Assembly: GCA_023435985.1 (NCBI GenBank)
Contig: JAEZKY010000238.1
Coordinates: 1-30,310, forward strand
Length of the DNA stretch: 30,310 bases
Direction of reading: 5' to 3'
Source: Bacillota bacterium
GTDB taxonomy: Bacteria; Bacillota; Clostridia; Clostridiales; Clostridiaceae
Part shown: piece by piece, positions 1 through 6,829 of the stretch
How the letters are laid out: every line of letters starts with the position of its first letter
Position numbering within the stretch: position 1 is the stretch's first letter
Position numbers and translations under genes: made by a program
The notes under the pieces: generated by a model
The model's database searches: none
What the model was told of the DNA's origin: nothing
The model's input: the letters and a program-made list of their open reading frames with translations, nothing else

Positions 1-350
1 AGTGTAGATCCAGCAGAAATAAATTCACTACTCTCTGCTTCTTTTTTTATTACCAAGCCGCTGATTGGTGCTCTAAGTAAAGATTTGTTAACATTTGCAT
101 CAGTTATTCCATCGTCATCCATGCGGCCAACAATTTGATCTTTAGTTAAAGTATCTCCTTCTTCTGCATTAAATTCCAAAAGGTTCCCTGAAACTTGCGG
201 GGTTATATCTATAAAATCACCAGCTACCTGGGCATCTTCGGTTGAAACAAAGTATTCATTTTCATACCAATAATAAAGTCCAACTCCGCTAAGTGTTATT
301 AACATAGCAGCAAATATGCACAAAATTATTATTTTACGTTTTCCTTTCAT
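1..350 (-). CDS. HlyD/EmrA-type efflux adaptor, membrane-anchored (3' part outside window)
   Basis: This is the N-terminal ~116 residues of a membrane-fusion (adaptor) protein; the rest lies beyond base 1. Residues 1-28 are a basic start followed by one hydrophobic helix, an uncleaved signal anchor. Next come FVSTEDAQV, typical of the EmrA/HlyD N-terminus, and a biotinyl-lipoyl-like half motif (EEGDTLTKDQIVG). The second half (LLRAPISGLVIKK) follows after only about 15 residues, so the long coiled-coil hairpin of classical EmrA is absent. ATG at 350 is preferred over ATG at 359 because AGGAGAGG sits about 9 nt upstream of the former and directly against the latter. The gene starts 15 bases after the stop of the upstream lipoprotein adaptor, so it is probably the third gene of the marR operon. 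The partner transporter is not visible. Confidence 0.8.
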   Translation of the reverse strand, partial: MKGKRKIIILCIFAAMLITLSGVGLYYWYENEYFVSTEDAQVAGDFIDITPQVSGNLLEFNAEEGDTLTKDQIVGRMDDDGITDANVNKSLLRAPISGLVIKKEAESSEFISAGST

Positions 351-365
351 TGCTATCATCCTCTC

Positions 366-1352
366 CTAACCTCTTACACCAACTTCTGCAAACATGCCAG
401 GCTCTAATTGTGAGTTTGGATCTGATAAAGTTATTTTTACTAAAACAGTATTACTTTGAGAATTTAACTTCGAATTTATTACTGATATTGTTCCGTCAAA
501 TTCTAAATCCTCTACTTCTGATACTTTAATAGTTACAGTTTGTCCTTCTTTTAAATTTTTTGTAATATTTAATGGCACATATGCATTTACACATAAAGCA
601 TCAGGATTAGATATTGAAACAAGAGCTGCACCTGGTGATGCCATTTCTCCTAAATTTATACTTTTCGCAGTAATTTTTCCTGAAATTGGTGCCGTAATGT
701 TTCCATTATTTAGTGCTACCTGCGCGGTATTTAAGGCTGCTTCAGCTTGTTTAACCTGTGCTTTATAAACATCTATACTTGTTTCTGTAGCTCCATTTTT
801 AAGCATATCTAACTGATCCTGTGCTGATTTTTGTGCTGACTCTGCAGATGTAAGTTGTTGCTGTGCTAAATCTAGCTGCTGATTTGTTCCTGCACCTGAA
901 TCAACTAAGGCCTTTGTACGATCATAATTCTTTTTGGCAACATTATATGATTCCGTTGCACTATCTAGTGATGCTTGTGCTTGTTCTATCTGTTCAGGCC
1001 GTGTGCTATTCATTGCATTAGTTAAATTAGCATTTGCAGTATCTACTGCTGCCTGTGCTTGATCTACCTGAGCTTGTAAATCTTGAGTATCTAATTTAAT
1101 GATAATATCGCCTTCATTCACAATTGATCCAACATTAACTGATATATCTGAAACTCTAGCTGAAATTTTTGAAGCCACATTGACCTCATCATCAGTTTCA
1201 ATCCTTCCAGCCATAAGGTATACAGAATCTTGCTTATTGACATTTTCAACTTGAACAATATTTTCATTCTTATTATTGTTTGAAGCGCAGCTAGTGAGGA
1301 TAGATGTTCCTATAAATACTGGTAATATAATTAATAGGATATATTTTTTCAT
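366..1352 (-). CDS. HlyD-family efflux adaptor lipoprotein
   Basis: A 328-residue adaptor subunit of a drug or solute efflux pump, anchored outside the membrane by lipid. The signal peptide ends in a lipobox (LTSC, Cys near residue 22). A lipoyl-like half motif follows (VGSIVNEGDIIIKLDTQDL). A long Ala/Gln-rich alpha-hairpin with clear heptad character spans roughly residues 90-215 (QAQAAVDTANANL ... QVKQAEAALNTAQVAL). Then come the second lipoyl half (NITAPISGKI) and a beta-barrel region ending in LEPGMFAEVGV. ATG at 1352 is chosen over GTG at 1358 because AAGGAG lies 9 nt before the ATG and only 3 nt before the GTG. It is 26 bases downstream of marR and just upstream of a second, shorter adaptor. 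The inner-membrane pump could be of ABC (MacB-like) or MFS type; it is outside the window. Confidence 0.88.
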   Translation of the reverse strand: MKKYILLIILPVFIGTSILTSCASNNNKNENIVQVENVNKQDSVYLMAGRIETDDEVNVASKISARVSDISVNVGSIVNEGDIIIKLDTQDLQAQVDQAQAAVDTANANLTNAMNSTRPEQIEQAQASLDSATESYNVAKKNYDRTKALVDSGAGTNQQLDLAQQQLTSAESAQKSAQDQLDMLKNGATETSIDVYKAQVKQAEAALNTAQVALNNGNITAPISGKITAKSINLGEMASPGAALVSISNPDALCVNAYVPLNITKNLKEGQTVTIKVSEVEDLEFDGTISVINSKLNSQSNTVLVKITLSDPNSQLEPGMFAEVGVRG

Positions 1353-1378
1353 AATCACTTACTCCTTTAATTATTTAT

Positions 1379-1870
1379 TTACAAAAAATCATTATTTTTT
1401 ACTTCTAATTTAGAATTTTCATCTTTAAGCTTAGGTAATATTTCATTTAAAGTTACTATCGCATTTTTAAATGCTTCTAAATCATCTGTATTTAACTTGC
1501 TAAAAGTATCGCTAAATGAATTCTTATATTTTTCTATGCTAACTTTTACGTATTCTTTACCTTTTTCATTTAGCTTGATTAAAAAAACCCTTCTATCTTT
1601 TTCTGAGCTTACACGTTCTACAAATCCAAGTCTTTCAAGCTTATCTACTAAAACAGTGATATTCTGCTTTGTAACCTGTAGTTTGTTTCCCAGCTCACTC
1701 ATTGATAGTTCTCCTCCCATTAATCCGTGAAGAATCAATATGTGAGATCTAACCAATCCTTCCTCACCTTCTTTTAAAAGTTTATCCATCTTACCATATA
1801 AAATATCCTTAAAATTATGAGCTGCATGAGCTGTATCTCTCATTAAATTTTCTATCTCTTCGTTTATCAT
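1379..1870 (-). CDS. MarR-family transcriptional regulator
   Basis: A 163-residue winged-helix repressor of the MarR family. The core reads LHGLMGGELSMSELGNKLQVTKQNITVLVDKLE (helix-turn-helix, roughly residues 48-80), followed by the wing GFVERVSSEKDRRVFLIKLNEKG with the characteristic D-x-R. N- and C-terminal helices would form the dimer. AAGGAG lies 8 nt before the ATG. It is the first gene of an operon with two efflux adaptors, the usual arrangement in which the regulator senses a toxic ligand and releases the pump genes. A palindrome sits at its promoter (see 1919-1970), which suggests autorepression. The ligand cannot be read from sequence. Confidence 0.92.
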   Translation of the reverse strand: MINEEIENLMRDTAHAAHNFKDILYGKMDKLLKEGEEGLVRSHILILHGLMGGELSMSELGNKLQVTKQNITVLVDKLERLGFVERVSSEKDRRVFLIKLNEKGKEYVKVSIEKYKNSFSDTFSKLNTDDLEAFKNAIVTLNEILPKLKDENSKLEVKNNDFL

Positions 1871-1918
1871 AATAAATCTCCTTCTGTTAGGTTAAACATC
1901 TGATATTAAATCATTAGA

Positions 1919-1970
1919 TAGTCAATTGCTTGACTAATTGAATGATATCATAACTCTTTTCCATAATCAA
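1919..1970 (-). promoter_or_regulatory. marR operon promoter with palindromic operator
   Basis: On the minus strand TTGATT (1965-1970) and TATCAT (1942-1947) are separated by 17 bases and form a plausible sigma-A promoter. Directly downstream, at the expected transcription start, lies the perfect inverted repeat TAGTCAA-N4-TTGACTA (1919-1936). Its size and placement fit a MarR dimer site that blocks the promoter. The promoter is inferred from match and spacing, and the binding protein from adjacency. Confidence 0.6.
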
Positions 1971-2041
1971 GCATTTTTAGAACGATATGGTTTTAACCTA
2001 GCTAAACTAGTTAATGAATTTCCACTAAATAAATAAATTTA

Positions 2042-2140
2042 TTATTTTTTATAAGCATATTTCACATAAATGTATACAGTAGCTGTCACAACAGTAATTA
2101 TAAAAAATAAGAGAAACCCAATCTTCTTTAATTTATATTG
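2042..2140 (-). pseudogene. Small membrane-peptide frame lacking a start codon
   Basis: A perfect AGGAGG (minus strand, 2145-2150) is followed by an open frame that encodes a Lys-flanked single transmembrane segment (KLKKIGFLLFFI ... YIYVKYAYKK) and stops at 2042-2044. No ATG, GTG or TTG lies between the in-frame stop upstream and the hydrophobic stretch. The sequence after the Shine-Dalgarno reads AATATAAATTAAAG; insertion of a single G would give ATATG in frame. It could be a decayed small gene, a non-standard start or a sequence error. It lies directly behind the SdpI-type gene and on the same strand. Confidence 0.35.
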
Positions 2141-2208
2141 GGTTCCTCCTATTCATTTAGATAAACTATTAAAATTATAATAATTTGAAGCTTTAACCTT
2201 GTTCTATG

Positions 2209-2841
2209 CTATATTCCTCTTTTATATAACCAATATGAATAGCCGCAAGGCACTATCACAATAATTAGTATAATAAGCAAAGTTAACGGAATACCCTTTA
2301 CCTGCATGCAGCCTCCAATTATCATACAAATTCCACCTAATATCCAAAGATATCCTGCCATATGATGTGTTTTATTCCAATTCACTTCACTATTTAATGT
2401 CCATGGCAATCTAATCCCTACAGTGTAATTTTGCCTGCACTTTGGTAAATAGTTTCCTGTTGCTACAAGAATCACCCCTACAATTCCTAAAGAAATAATT
2501 TGAATAGGAATTTTATATCCAAGCGCAATAAACAAGGTTACAGGTACTAATATAACTGAAAGAATGGGAGCAGACCATTTTCCTAAATATTTCAAGATTT
2601 CTGGTGAATTCATTTTTTTCGGATCATTATTAAGCTTAAAATGCGTAAAAATATTAATTACTGCCATTAAAACTGGCAACCCAAATGCTCCAACTGCTTT
2701 AGGCGCATAATTATTAGGAACTCCATTATAATTAAAATGAATAGGAACTAATTCAGGTAATTTATTATATAACATAACTGAAAGAATCAAAGGTAAAAAA
2801 CAAATAATAGTTGTAGTCCATAAAAGTTTATCTTTTTTCAT
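2209..2841 (-). CDS. sdpI: SdpI-family membrane protein (DUF1648 plus SdpI domain)
   Basis: A 210-residue integral membrane protein. Residues ~5-55 form a DUF1648 domain (LPELVPIHFNYNGVPNNYAP). Several further hydrophobic helices follow. The C-terminal part carries the SdpI signature around GIRLPWTLNSEVNW and KTHHMAGYLW. In Bacillus subtilis SdpI gives immunity to the SdpC toxin and, when toxin-bound, sequesters the repressor SdpR. ATG at 2841 is chosen because GGAGG stands 8 nt upstream; an in-frame ATG at 2856 lacks a ribosome site. The start overlaps the end of the ArsR-type gene by 14 bases, so the two are translationally coupled. No toxin gene (sdpABC) is present nearby, so the role here may be general envelope-stress or immunity signalling. 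Confidence 0.85.
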   Translation of the reverse strand: MKKDKLLWTTTIICFLPLILSVMLYNKLPELVPIHFNYNGVPNNYAPKAVGAFGLPVLMAVINIFTHFKLNNDPKKMNSPEILKYLGKWSAPILSVILVPVTLFIALGYKIPIQIISLGIVGVILVATGNYLPKCRQNYTVGIRLPWTLNSEVNWNKTHHMAGYLWILGGICMIIGGCMQVKGIPLTLLIILIIVIVPCGYSYWLYKRGI

Positions 2842-3106
2842 CTTTATTGCCTCCAAATTGTGAAAACCAAAGCATCATTTCTTCAAATACAGATACATTG
2901 ATTTCGTAATATATAAAATTTTTATACTTTGTTTCTAAAATAAGCCCAGCCTTTTTCAATTGAGATAGGTGATATGAAATTGTTGCTCCTGTCATATCGA
3001 ATTCCTTTGAAATCTCACCTGCTGATTTTTTTCCGCCTTTGAGCATTACTAAAATTTCTCGTCTGACTGGATCTGATAGTGCTTTAAAGGTTTCTGGAAA
3101 TCCCAA
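2828..3106 (-). CDS. sdpR: ArsR-family autorepressor, SdpR-like
   Basis: A 92-residue winged-helix protein that opens with FKALSDPVRREILVMLK, the typical ArsR/SdpR start, and has the recognition helix TGATISYHLSQLKKAGLI. The Cys/His metal-ligand patterns of classical ArsR or SmtB are absent, which agrees with an SdpR-type repressor rather than a metal sensor. The start is TTG at 3106: AAGGAG lies 8 nt upstream, and the nearby ATG at 3114 is out of frame. It is co-transcribed with the SdpI-type gene, which it overlaps. Two identical-core palindromes flank its promoter (3122-3211), strongly suggesting autorepression. Confidence 0.88.
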   Translation of the reverse strand: MGFPETFKALSDPVRREILVMLKGGKKSAGEISKEFDMTGATISYHLSQLKKAGLILETKYKNFIYYEINVSVFEEMMLWFSQFGGNKDEKR

Positions 3107-3121
3107 TTTATCATCTCCTTT

Positions 3122-3211
3122 TACATTCTATTTAGAAATATCTCTAAATAGAATGTATCAAGTTTTCTATAAAAAGTCAATATCTATTTAGATTTTTTTC
3201 TAAATAGATAT
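3122..3211 (-). promoter_or_regulatory. sdpRI promoter between two matching palindromic operators
   Basis: Two inverted repeats share the core TCTATTTAGA-N6-TCTAAATAGA. The first (3122-3157) has perfect 15-base arms and the second (3180-3211) perfect 13-base arms, each with a 6-base spacer. Their centres are 56 bases apart. Between them on the minus strand are TTGACT (3175-3180) and TACATT (3152-3157) with 17-base spacing. One operator therefore covers the -10 box and start site and the other abuts the -35 box. This is a textbook autorepressor layout for the adjacent ArsR-type gene. Binding by that protein is inferred. Confidence 0.8.
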
Positions 3212-3249
3212 CTGTTAAAATATTTATACAAATTCCTAAAGTACCTTGA

Positions 3250-3305
3250 ACATAGAAAACAGCCAAGCCTATTGACAATTATACTCAATAAGCTCGACTG
3301 CTTTT
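3250..3305 (-). terminator. Intrinsic terminator of the osmoprotectant operon
   Basis: A long stem of about 20 pairs is formed by 3256-3275 and 3285-3305 (left arm AAAACAGCCAAGCCTATTGA on the plus strand) with a 9-base loop. The differences between the arms give G-U pairs only in the minus-strand RNA, so the hairpin is best formed in transcripts of the permease gene ending at 3335. A short U run (TGTTTTC) follows on that strand. Confidence 0.65.
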
Positions 3306-3334
3306 TATATTTTATATCATGTATATTTTTAATT

Positions 3335-3946
3335 CTAACTAATTTTCTTCTCAATGGCATTAAGTATTGCATTTACAACTATTGCCAAACCTGCTGACAT
3401 CAAAGTTCCCCACAGTATTTTTGCTGTATTTACCGTTCTAAGTCCATCTAATAGAATACTTCCAATTCCACCAGCATTAATAGATGCTGCAATTGTTGCA
3501 ATACCTATTGTAGACACTACTGAAAGATGAATTCCTGTAAAAATTGGTTTAGTAATTAGCGGTAATTTAACTTGAACTAATATTTGACTTTTACTCATTC
3601 CCATTCCAGTTGCCGCTTCAATAATAGCCGAATCTATATTATTTAATCCATCTAATATGTTTCTTAGCAATATGTACTGATTATAAAGTACTAAAACTAT
3701 GATTGCAGTAACTTTTCCAAGCCCTGTTAATGGTACTAAAATTGCAAATAATGCTAAACTAGGTATTGAATATACCATTGCAAATATATTAATCAAAAGC
3801 TTGGATGCTATTTTTGAATATACTGATAAAATTGCTAATAAAGCTGCCAATACAATAGAGATTATTAGAGTAATTAAAACAATCTCTACATGCCCTGCCA
3901 AAGCATTTAATAACTTATCTGGATATTTTAATAAATAATTAATCAT
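3335..3946 (-). CDS. Osmoprotectant ABC transporter permease (OpuB/OpuC type)
   Basis: A 203-residue inner-membrane permease with about five to six hydrophobic helices. The coupling loop reads EAATGMGMSKSQILVQVKLPLITKPI (about residues 110-135), the EAA-type motif that docks onto the ATPase. Length and motif match the OpuCB/OpuCD and ProW-related family that imports glycine betaine, choline or carnitine. The GGAGG lies inside the last codons of the upstream ATPase gene, 11 nt before the ATG, so translation is likely coupled. It is the last gene of the operon. A second permease of the same family heads the operon; the pair probably forms a heterodimer. Confidence 0.88.
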   Translation of the reverse strand: MINYLLKYPDKLLNALAGHVEIVLITLIISIVLAALLAILSVYSKIASKLLINIFAMVYSIPSLALFAILVPLTGLGKVTAIIVLVLYNQYILLRNILDGLNNIDSAIIEAATGMGMSKSQILVQVKLPLITKPIFTGIHLSVVSTIGIATIAASINAGGIGSILLDGLRTVNTAKILWGTLMSAGLAIVVNAILNAIEKKIS

Positions 3947-3952
3947 AAACTT

Positions 3953-4714
3953 TTAATCCTCCAAAAATATTTCCTGTCCTTTTGCAGAATTAATCAAGGA
4001 CCTAACAAAATCATTTGCTGGATTTCTAACAATATTTCTTGGTGTATCAAATTGCTGTATCTTCCCTTTATCCATTATTAACACTCTGGTGCCAAGTTTA
4101 AATGCTTCATTTATATCATGGGTTACAAATAAATATGTTTTTTTCGAAGTATTATAAATCTTTAATAATTCATCTTGAAGATTAATTCTATTTATTGCAT
4201 CAATGGCACCAAAAGGCTCATCGAGTAACATTACATCGGGATTAACTGCCAATGCCCTTGCAAGTCCCACACGTTGCTGCTGACCGCCTGATAGCTGCGA
4301 AGGATATCTATTTTTAAACTCACTTGGCTCTAATCCTACAAGTTTAAGAAGTTCATCGACTCTATCATCTATTTTTTCCTTGGACCATTTTAGTATTTTA
4401 GGAACAGTTGCAATATTACCTGCTATAGTCATATGAGGAAATAAGCCTACCTGTTGAATTACATAACCTATTTTTCTGCGAAACTCTACCGGATCTTTCT
4501 TGCTAATATCCTCACCAAAAAATTCAATACTTCCTCTACCTGGATCATATAATCTATTAATCATCTTAAGCAAAGTTGTCTTCCCACAGCCAGAAGAACC
4601 TAGAATCGTAATAAATTCTCCATGTTCTATTGTCAGATTTACATCATCAACTGCACTATACGCTGATCCTTTAAATTTTTTATTAACATTTTTAAATTCT
4701 ATTGCTGTACTCAT
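3953..4714 (-). CDS. opuCA: Osmoprotectant ABC transporter ATP-binding protein
   Basis: A 253-residue ATPase with Walker A GSSGCGKTT (39-47), Q-loop QQVG (~87), signature LSGGQQQR (141-148), Walker B VMLLDEP (161-167) and H-loop VTHD. The early part of the sequence (FKNVNKKFKGS) and the adjoining binding protein and permeases place it in the OpuBA/OpuCA group. Many OpuCA proteins carry two C-terminal CBS domains that sense ionic strength. This one ends right after the nucleotide-binding domain, so that sensor is missing. AAGGAG is 7 nt before the ATG. Substrate specificity cannot be told from the ATPase. Confidence 0.9.
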   Translation of the reverse strand: MSTAIEFKNVNKKFKGSAYSAVDDVNLTIEHGEFITILGSSGCGKTTLLKMINRLYDPGRGSIEFFGEDISKKDPVEFRRKIGYVIQQVGLFPHMTIAGNIATVPKILKWSKEKIDDRVDELLKLVGLEPSEFKNRYPSQLSGGQQQRVGLARALAVNPDVMLLDEPFGAIDAINRINLQDELLKIYNTSKKTYLFVTHDINEAFKLGTRVLIMDKGKIQQFDTPRNIVRNPANDFVRSLINSAKGQEIFLED

Positions 4715-4735
4715 TGTGTATCTCCTTCTACCTTA

Positions 4736-5638
4736 TTATTTAATAGAATCGTAATACGCCTTTGCTACTTCCTCATATTCTTTCTTATCTACATCAACCT
4801 CTGCATTTAACTTTGTTACTGTTTTTGTATCTAATGTTGCACTAACTTTATTTAAAATATCAGCAATATCTGGATGCGCATCTAATAATGATTTTTTAAC
4901 TACTGGAGCTAAGTTATATGGCGGCCATACATGTTTATCATCCTCTAACAAAGTAAATTCTGGTTTTGTTAATTGTCCTTCTGTAGTAGATGCTGGTGCA
5001 AGATCAGCTTCATTATTCTCTAATACCTGATATTTTAATCCATTATCATATACATTTGAAGACTTAAAGTTGAATTTTCCATATACTTTTTCTAAACCTG
5101 GAATACCATCCTCTCTTTGATCAAATTCACCTTGTGATGCAAATCTAATTTCACTTGCATGAGCCTGTAAATCAGAAATAGTTTTAATTCCAAGCTTATT
5201 TGCTACGTCAGTACGGATTACTAAACCTTGCCCATCATTTGCAGCTGAATAATTAAGCCATTCTAAATTAAATTGTTTCTCATACTCTGATTTTACTGTA
5301 TCATACACCTTTTGAGGATCAGTAATTAAATCCTTTTTTAAAACTGCCAATAAACCTGTGCCTGTATACTCTGGATATAAATCAATCTCACCATTCACAA
5401 GTGATGTGTGAATAACTGAACTTGCAATATTAGGCACCCTCTCTACCTTATATCCTTTATCTTCAAGAGCTAGTGCATAAATTTCACCTACAATTGAATT
5501 CTCTGTAAAATCTTTTGATCCTATACGAATTGTATCTTTATCTCCATTTGAACCTTTACTGTTTCCACAAGCAGCAAGGCTTCCTAATACAACTGAAATT
5601 AATATCGTTCCTATAATTCTCTTAATTTTTCTATTCAT
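4736..5638 (-). CDS. opuCC: Glycine betaine/choline-type substrate-binding lipoprotein
   Basis: A 300-residue lipoprotein that captures the solute outside the membrane and delivers it to the permeases. The signal peptide ends in the lipobox LAAC with the lipidated Cys at 24. The mature part begins TIRIGSKDFTENSIVGEIYA and contains NGEIDLYPEYTGTG, both hallmarks of the OpuAC/OsmX (QAT-type) binding-protein family. GGGAG lies about 7 nt before the ATG. It sits between the leading permease and the ATPase. The 109-base gap upstream contains a hairpin (5698-5725) that may set protein ratios. Confidence 0.9.
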   Translation of the reverse strand: MNRKIKRIIGTILISVVLGSLAACGNSKGSNGDKDTIRIGSKDFTENSIVGEIYALALEDKGYKVERVPNIASSVIHTSLVNGEIDLYPEYTGTGLLAVLKKDLITDPQKVYDTVKSEYEKQFNLEWLNYSAANDGQGLVIRTDVANKLGIKTISDLQAHASEIRFASQGEFDQREDGIPGLEKVYGKFNFKSSNVYDNGLKYQVLENNEADLAPASTTEGQLTKPEFTLLEDDKHVWPPYNLAPVVKKSLLDAHPDIADILNKVSATLDTKTVTKLNAEVDVDKKEYEEVAKAYYDSIK

Positions 5639-5697
5639 ATTATCACTCCCCGATTTAAATTTATTTTATATATAACATTTTACTATATTAAGTCAGC

Positions 5698-5725
5698 TCA
5701 CTCATTTCATAGATTAAATGAGTGA
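5698..5725 (-). promoter_or_regulatory. Stem-loop inside the osmoprotectant operon
   Basis: Perfect 10-base arms TCACTCATTT / AAATGAGTGA enclose an 8-base loop in the gap between the first permease and the binding-protein gene. No U run follows on the minus strand, so it is not a terminator. An mRNA-processing or stability element is the simplest reading. A role is inferred only from position. Confidence 0.4.
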
Positions 5726-5747
5726 TTATCTAATGATTCCAATTATT

Positions 5748-6404
5748 TTAAAATTCCGTATTGAAATTAATATATTTATATCTAATCAAATATTTTTCTA
5801 GGCTTAGCATAATTATATTGGCAAGCATTGAAAGAATTGCTACAGTAACTCCTCCTATAATCAGTAAATCCGCTCTATTAAGTCCAAGTCCCGTAAAAAT
5901 AATGTTACCAACTCCCCCACCACCAATATAAGCAGCAAGTGTTGCACTAGCAATAATCTCAACCATTGCTGTTTTTAGTCCAGTTAGTATAAGAGGCGCT
6001 GCTAATGGTACTCTTACTTTCCAAAAACTCTGTGCTTTTGACATCCCCATTGCCATTGAAGTTTCTATCATAAATTCAGGAATCGTATTAAAGGCAAGTG
6101 CAGTATTTAAAAGTATTGGTGGTATTCCAAGCAAAGCTAGAGCAATTACTGCTGGTTTAATCCCTGTTCCTACAATGGGAATCAGCATAATTAATACAGC
6201 TAAGCTAGGCACAATTCTAAGTGTATTAAACCATGTTGTCACCCATTGATACCATACTTTATTTTTTGTAGATAATATTCCAAAAGGAATCCCAATAATT
6301 GCTGCTACCAGTAAAGATAATAAACTTATCTCTAAATGCTGACCTATTGCCTGCAAATAAGTATCCATATTTTTTTGAAAATATTCTAAAATATTTTGCC
6401 ACAT
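5748..6404 (-). CDS. Osmoprotectant ABC transporter permease (OpuB/OpuC type), first gene
   Basis: A 218-residue permease with about five to six membrane helices and the coupling loop ETSMAMGMSKAQSFWKVRVPLAAPLI (about residues 113-139). It also has the AAYIGGGGVGNIIFTGL stretch common in this family. Length agrees with OpuCB (about 217). The ribosome site AAGGGAAG is moderate. It heads the operon permease, binding protein, ATPase, permease. The 425-base region upstream should hold the promoter. Confidence 0.88.
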   Translation of the reverse strand: MWQNILEYFQKNMDTYLQAIGQHLEISLLSLLVAAIIGIPFGILSTKNKVWYQWVTTWFNTLRIVPSLAVLIMLIPIVGTGIKPAVIALALLGIPPILLNTALAFNTIPEFMIETSMAMGMSKAQSFWKVRVPLAAPLILTGLKTAMVEIIASATLAAYIGGGGVGNIIFTGLGLNRADLLIIGGVTVAILSMLANIIMLSLEKYLIRYKYINFNTEF

Positions 6405-6724
6405 GTTTTCACTTCCCTTTTAATGACATAATTATTCCATTATTACAACATCAGCGCTTAAATAGATAATAATATAAGAATTTCTATTATTAATTGTTAA
6501 TAATATAGACTCAAATAAAAATCGACTAATATATAAATCCTATCCTTGTAAGTATATACTCCATTATCAAAATTATTATTGAAATTATTTAGAAAACTCT
6601 ATAATTATCCATTTATCTCTGATTACTTTCTTTTTATATGGTATTCTTCCGCTATTATTCCAATAATTATAGCATATATTATCGCTTATAGCAAACTTAT
6701 GTTCTGAGAACATATATTCCTTTT
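6405..6724. other. Intergenic region upstream of the osmoprotectant operon
   Basis: No gene is seen. Two inverted repeats stand out. TATTATTAA-TTG-TTAATAATA (6485-6505) is AT-only and could be an operator or chance. TATGTTC-TGA-GAACATA (6699-6715) has perfect 7-base arms. Several AT-rich stretches could serve as the minus-strand promoter for the permease gene at 6404, for example TTGAGT followed by TAATAA after 16 bases, but none is convincing enough to place a start site. Confidence 0.4.
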
Positions 6725-6776
6725 TTAAAATAAAAAATCCTCATAACTATAGATTATTATCTCCATAGCTATGAGG
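6725..6776 (-). terminator. Intrinsic terminator after the GH81 glucanase gene
   Basis: On the minus strand CCTCATAGCTAT pairs with ATAGTTATGAGG (12 pairs, one G-U; arms 6765-6776 and 6739-6750) and is followed by TTTTTTATTTT. It lies about 55 bases after the stop codon at 6830, the right place to end the glucanase transcript. Confidence 0.85.
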
Positions 6777-6829
6777 AAATTTTACTTATTTAGCATTTAT
6801 TATTTAATGCCATTTCTCAATTTTTCTAC

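Noticed and set aside
3184..3372. Open frame of 62 codons on the minus strand between the permease and the sdpR promoter
   Set aside because: It overlaps the permease end, the terminator and the distal operator, has a basic low-complexity composition and lacks a ribosome site.
6699..6715. TATGTTC-TGA-GAACATA as a LexA (SOS) box
   Set aside because: Firmicute LexA sites read GAAC-N4-GTTC; here the half-sites are inverted in order and no SOS gene follows.
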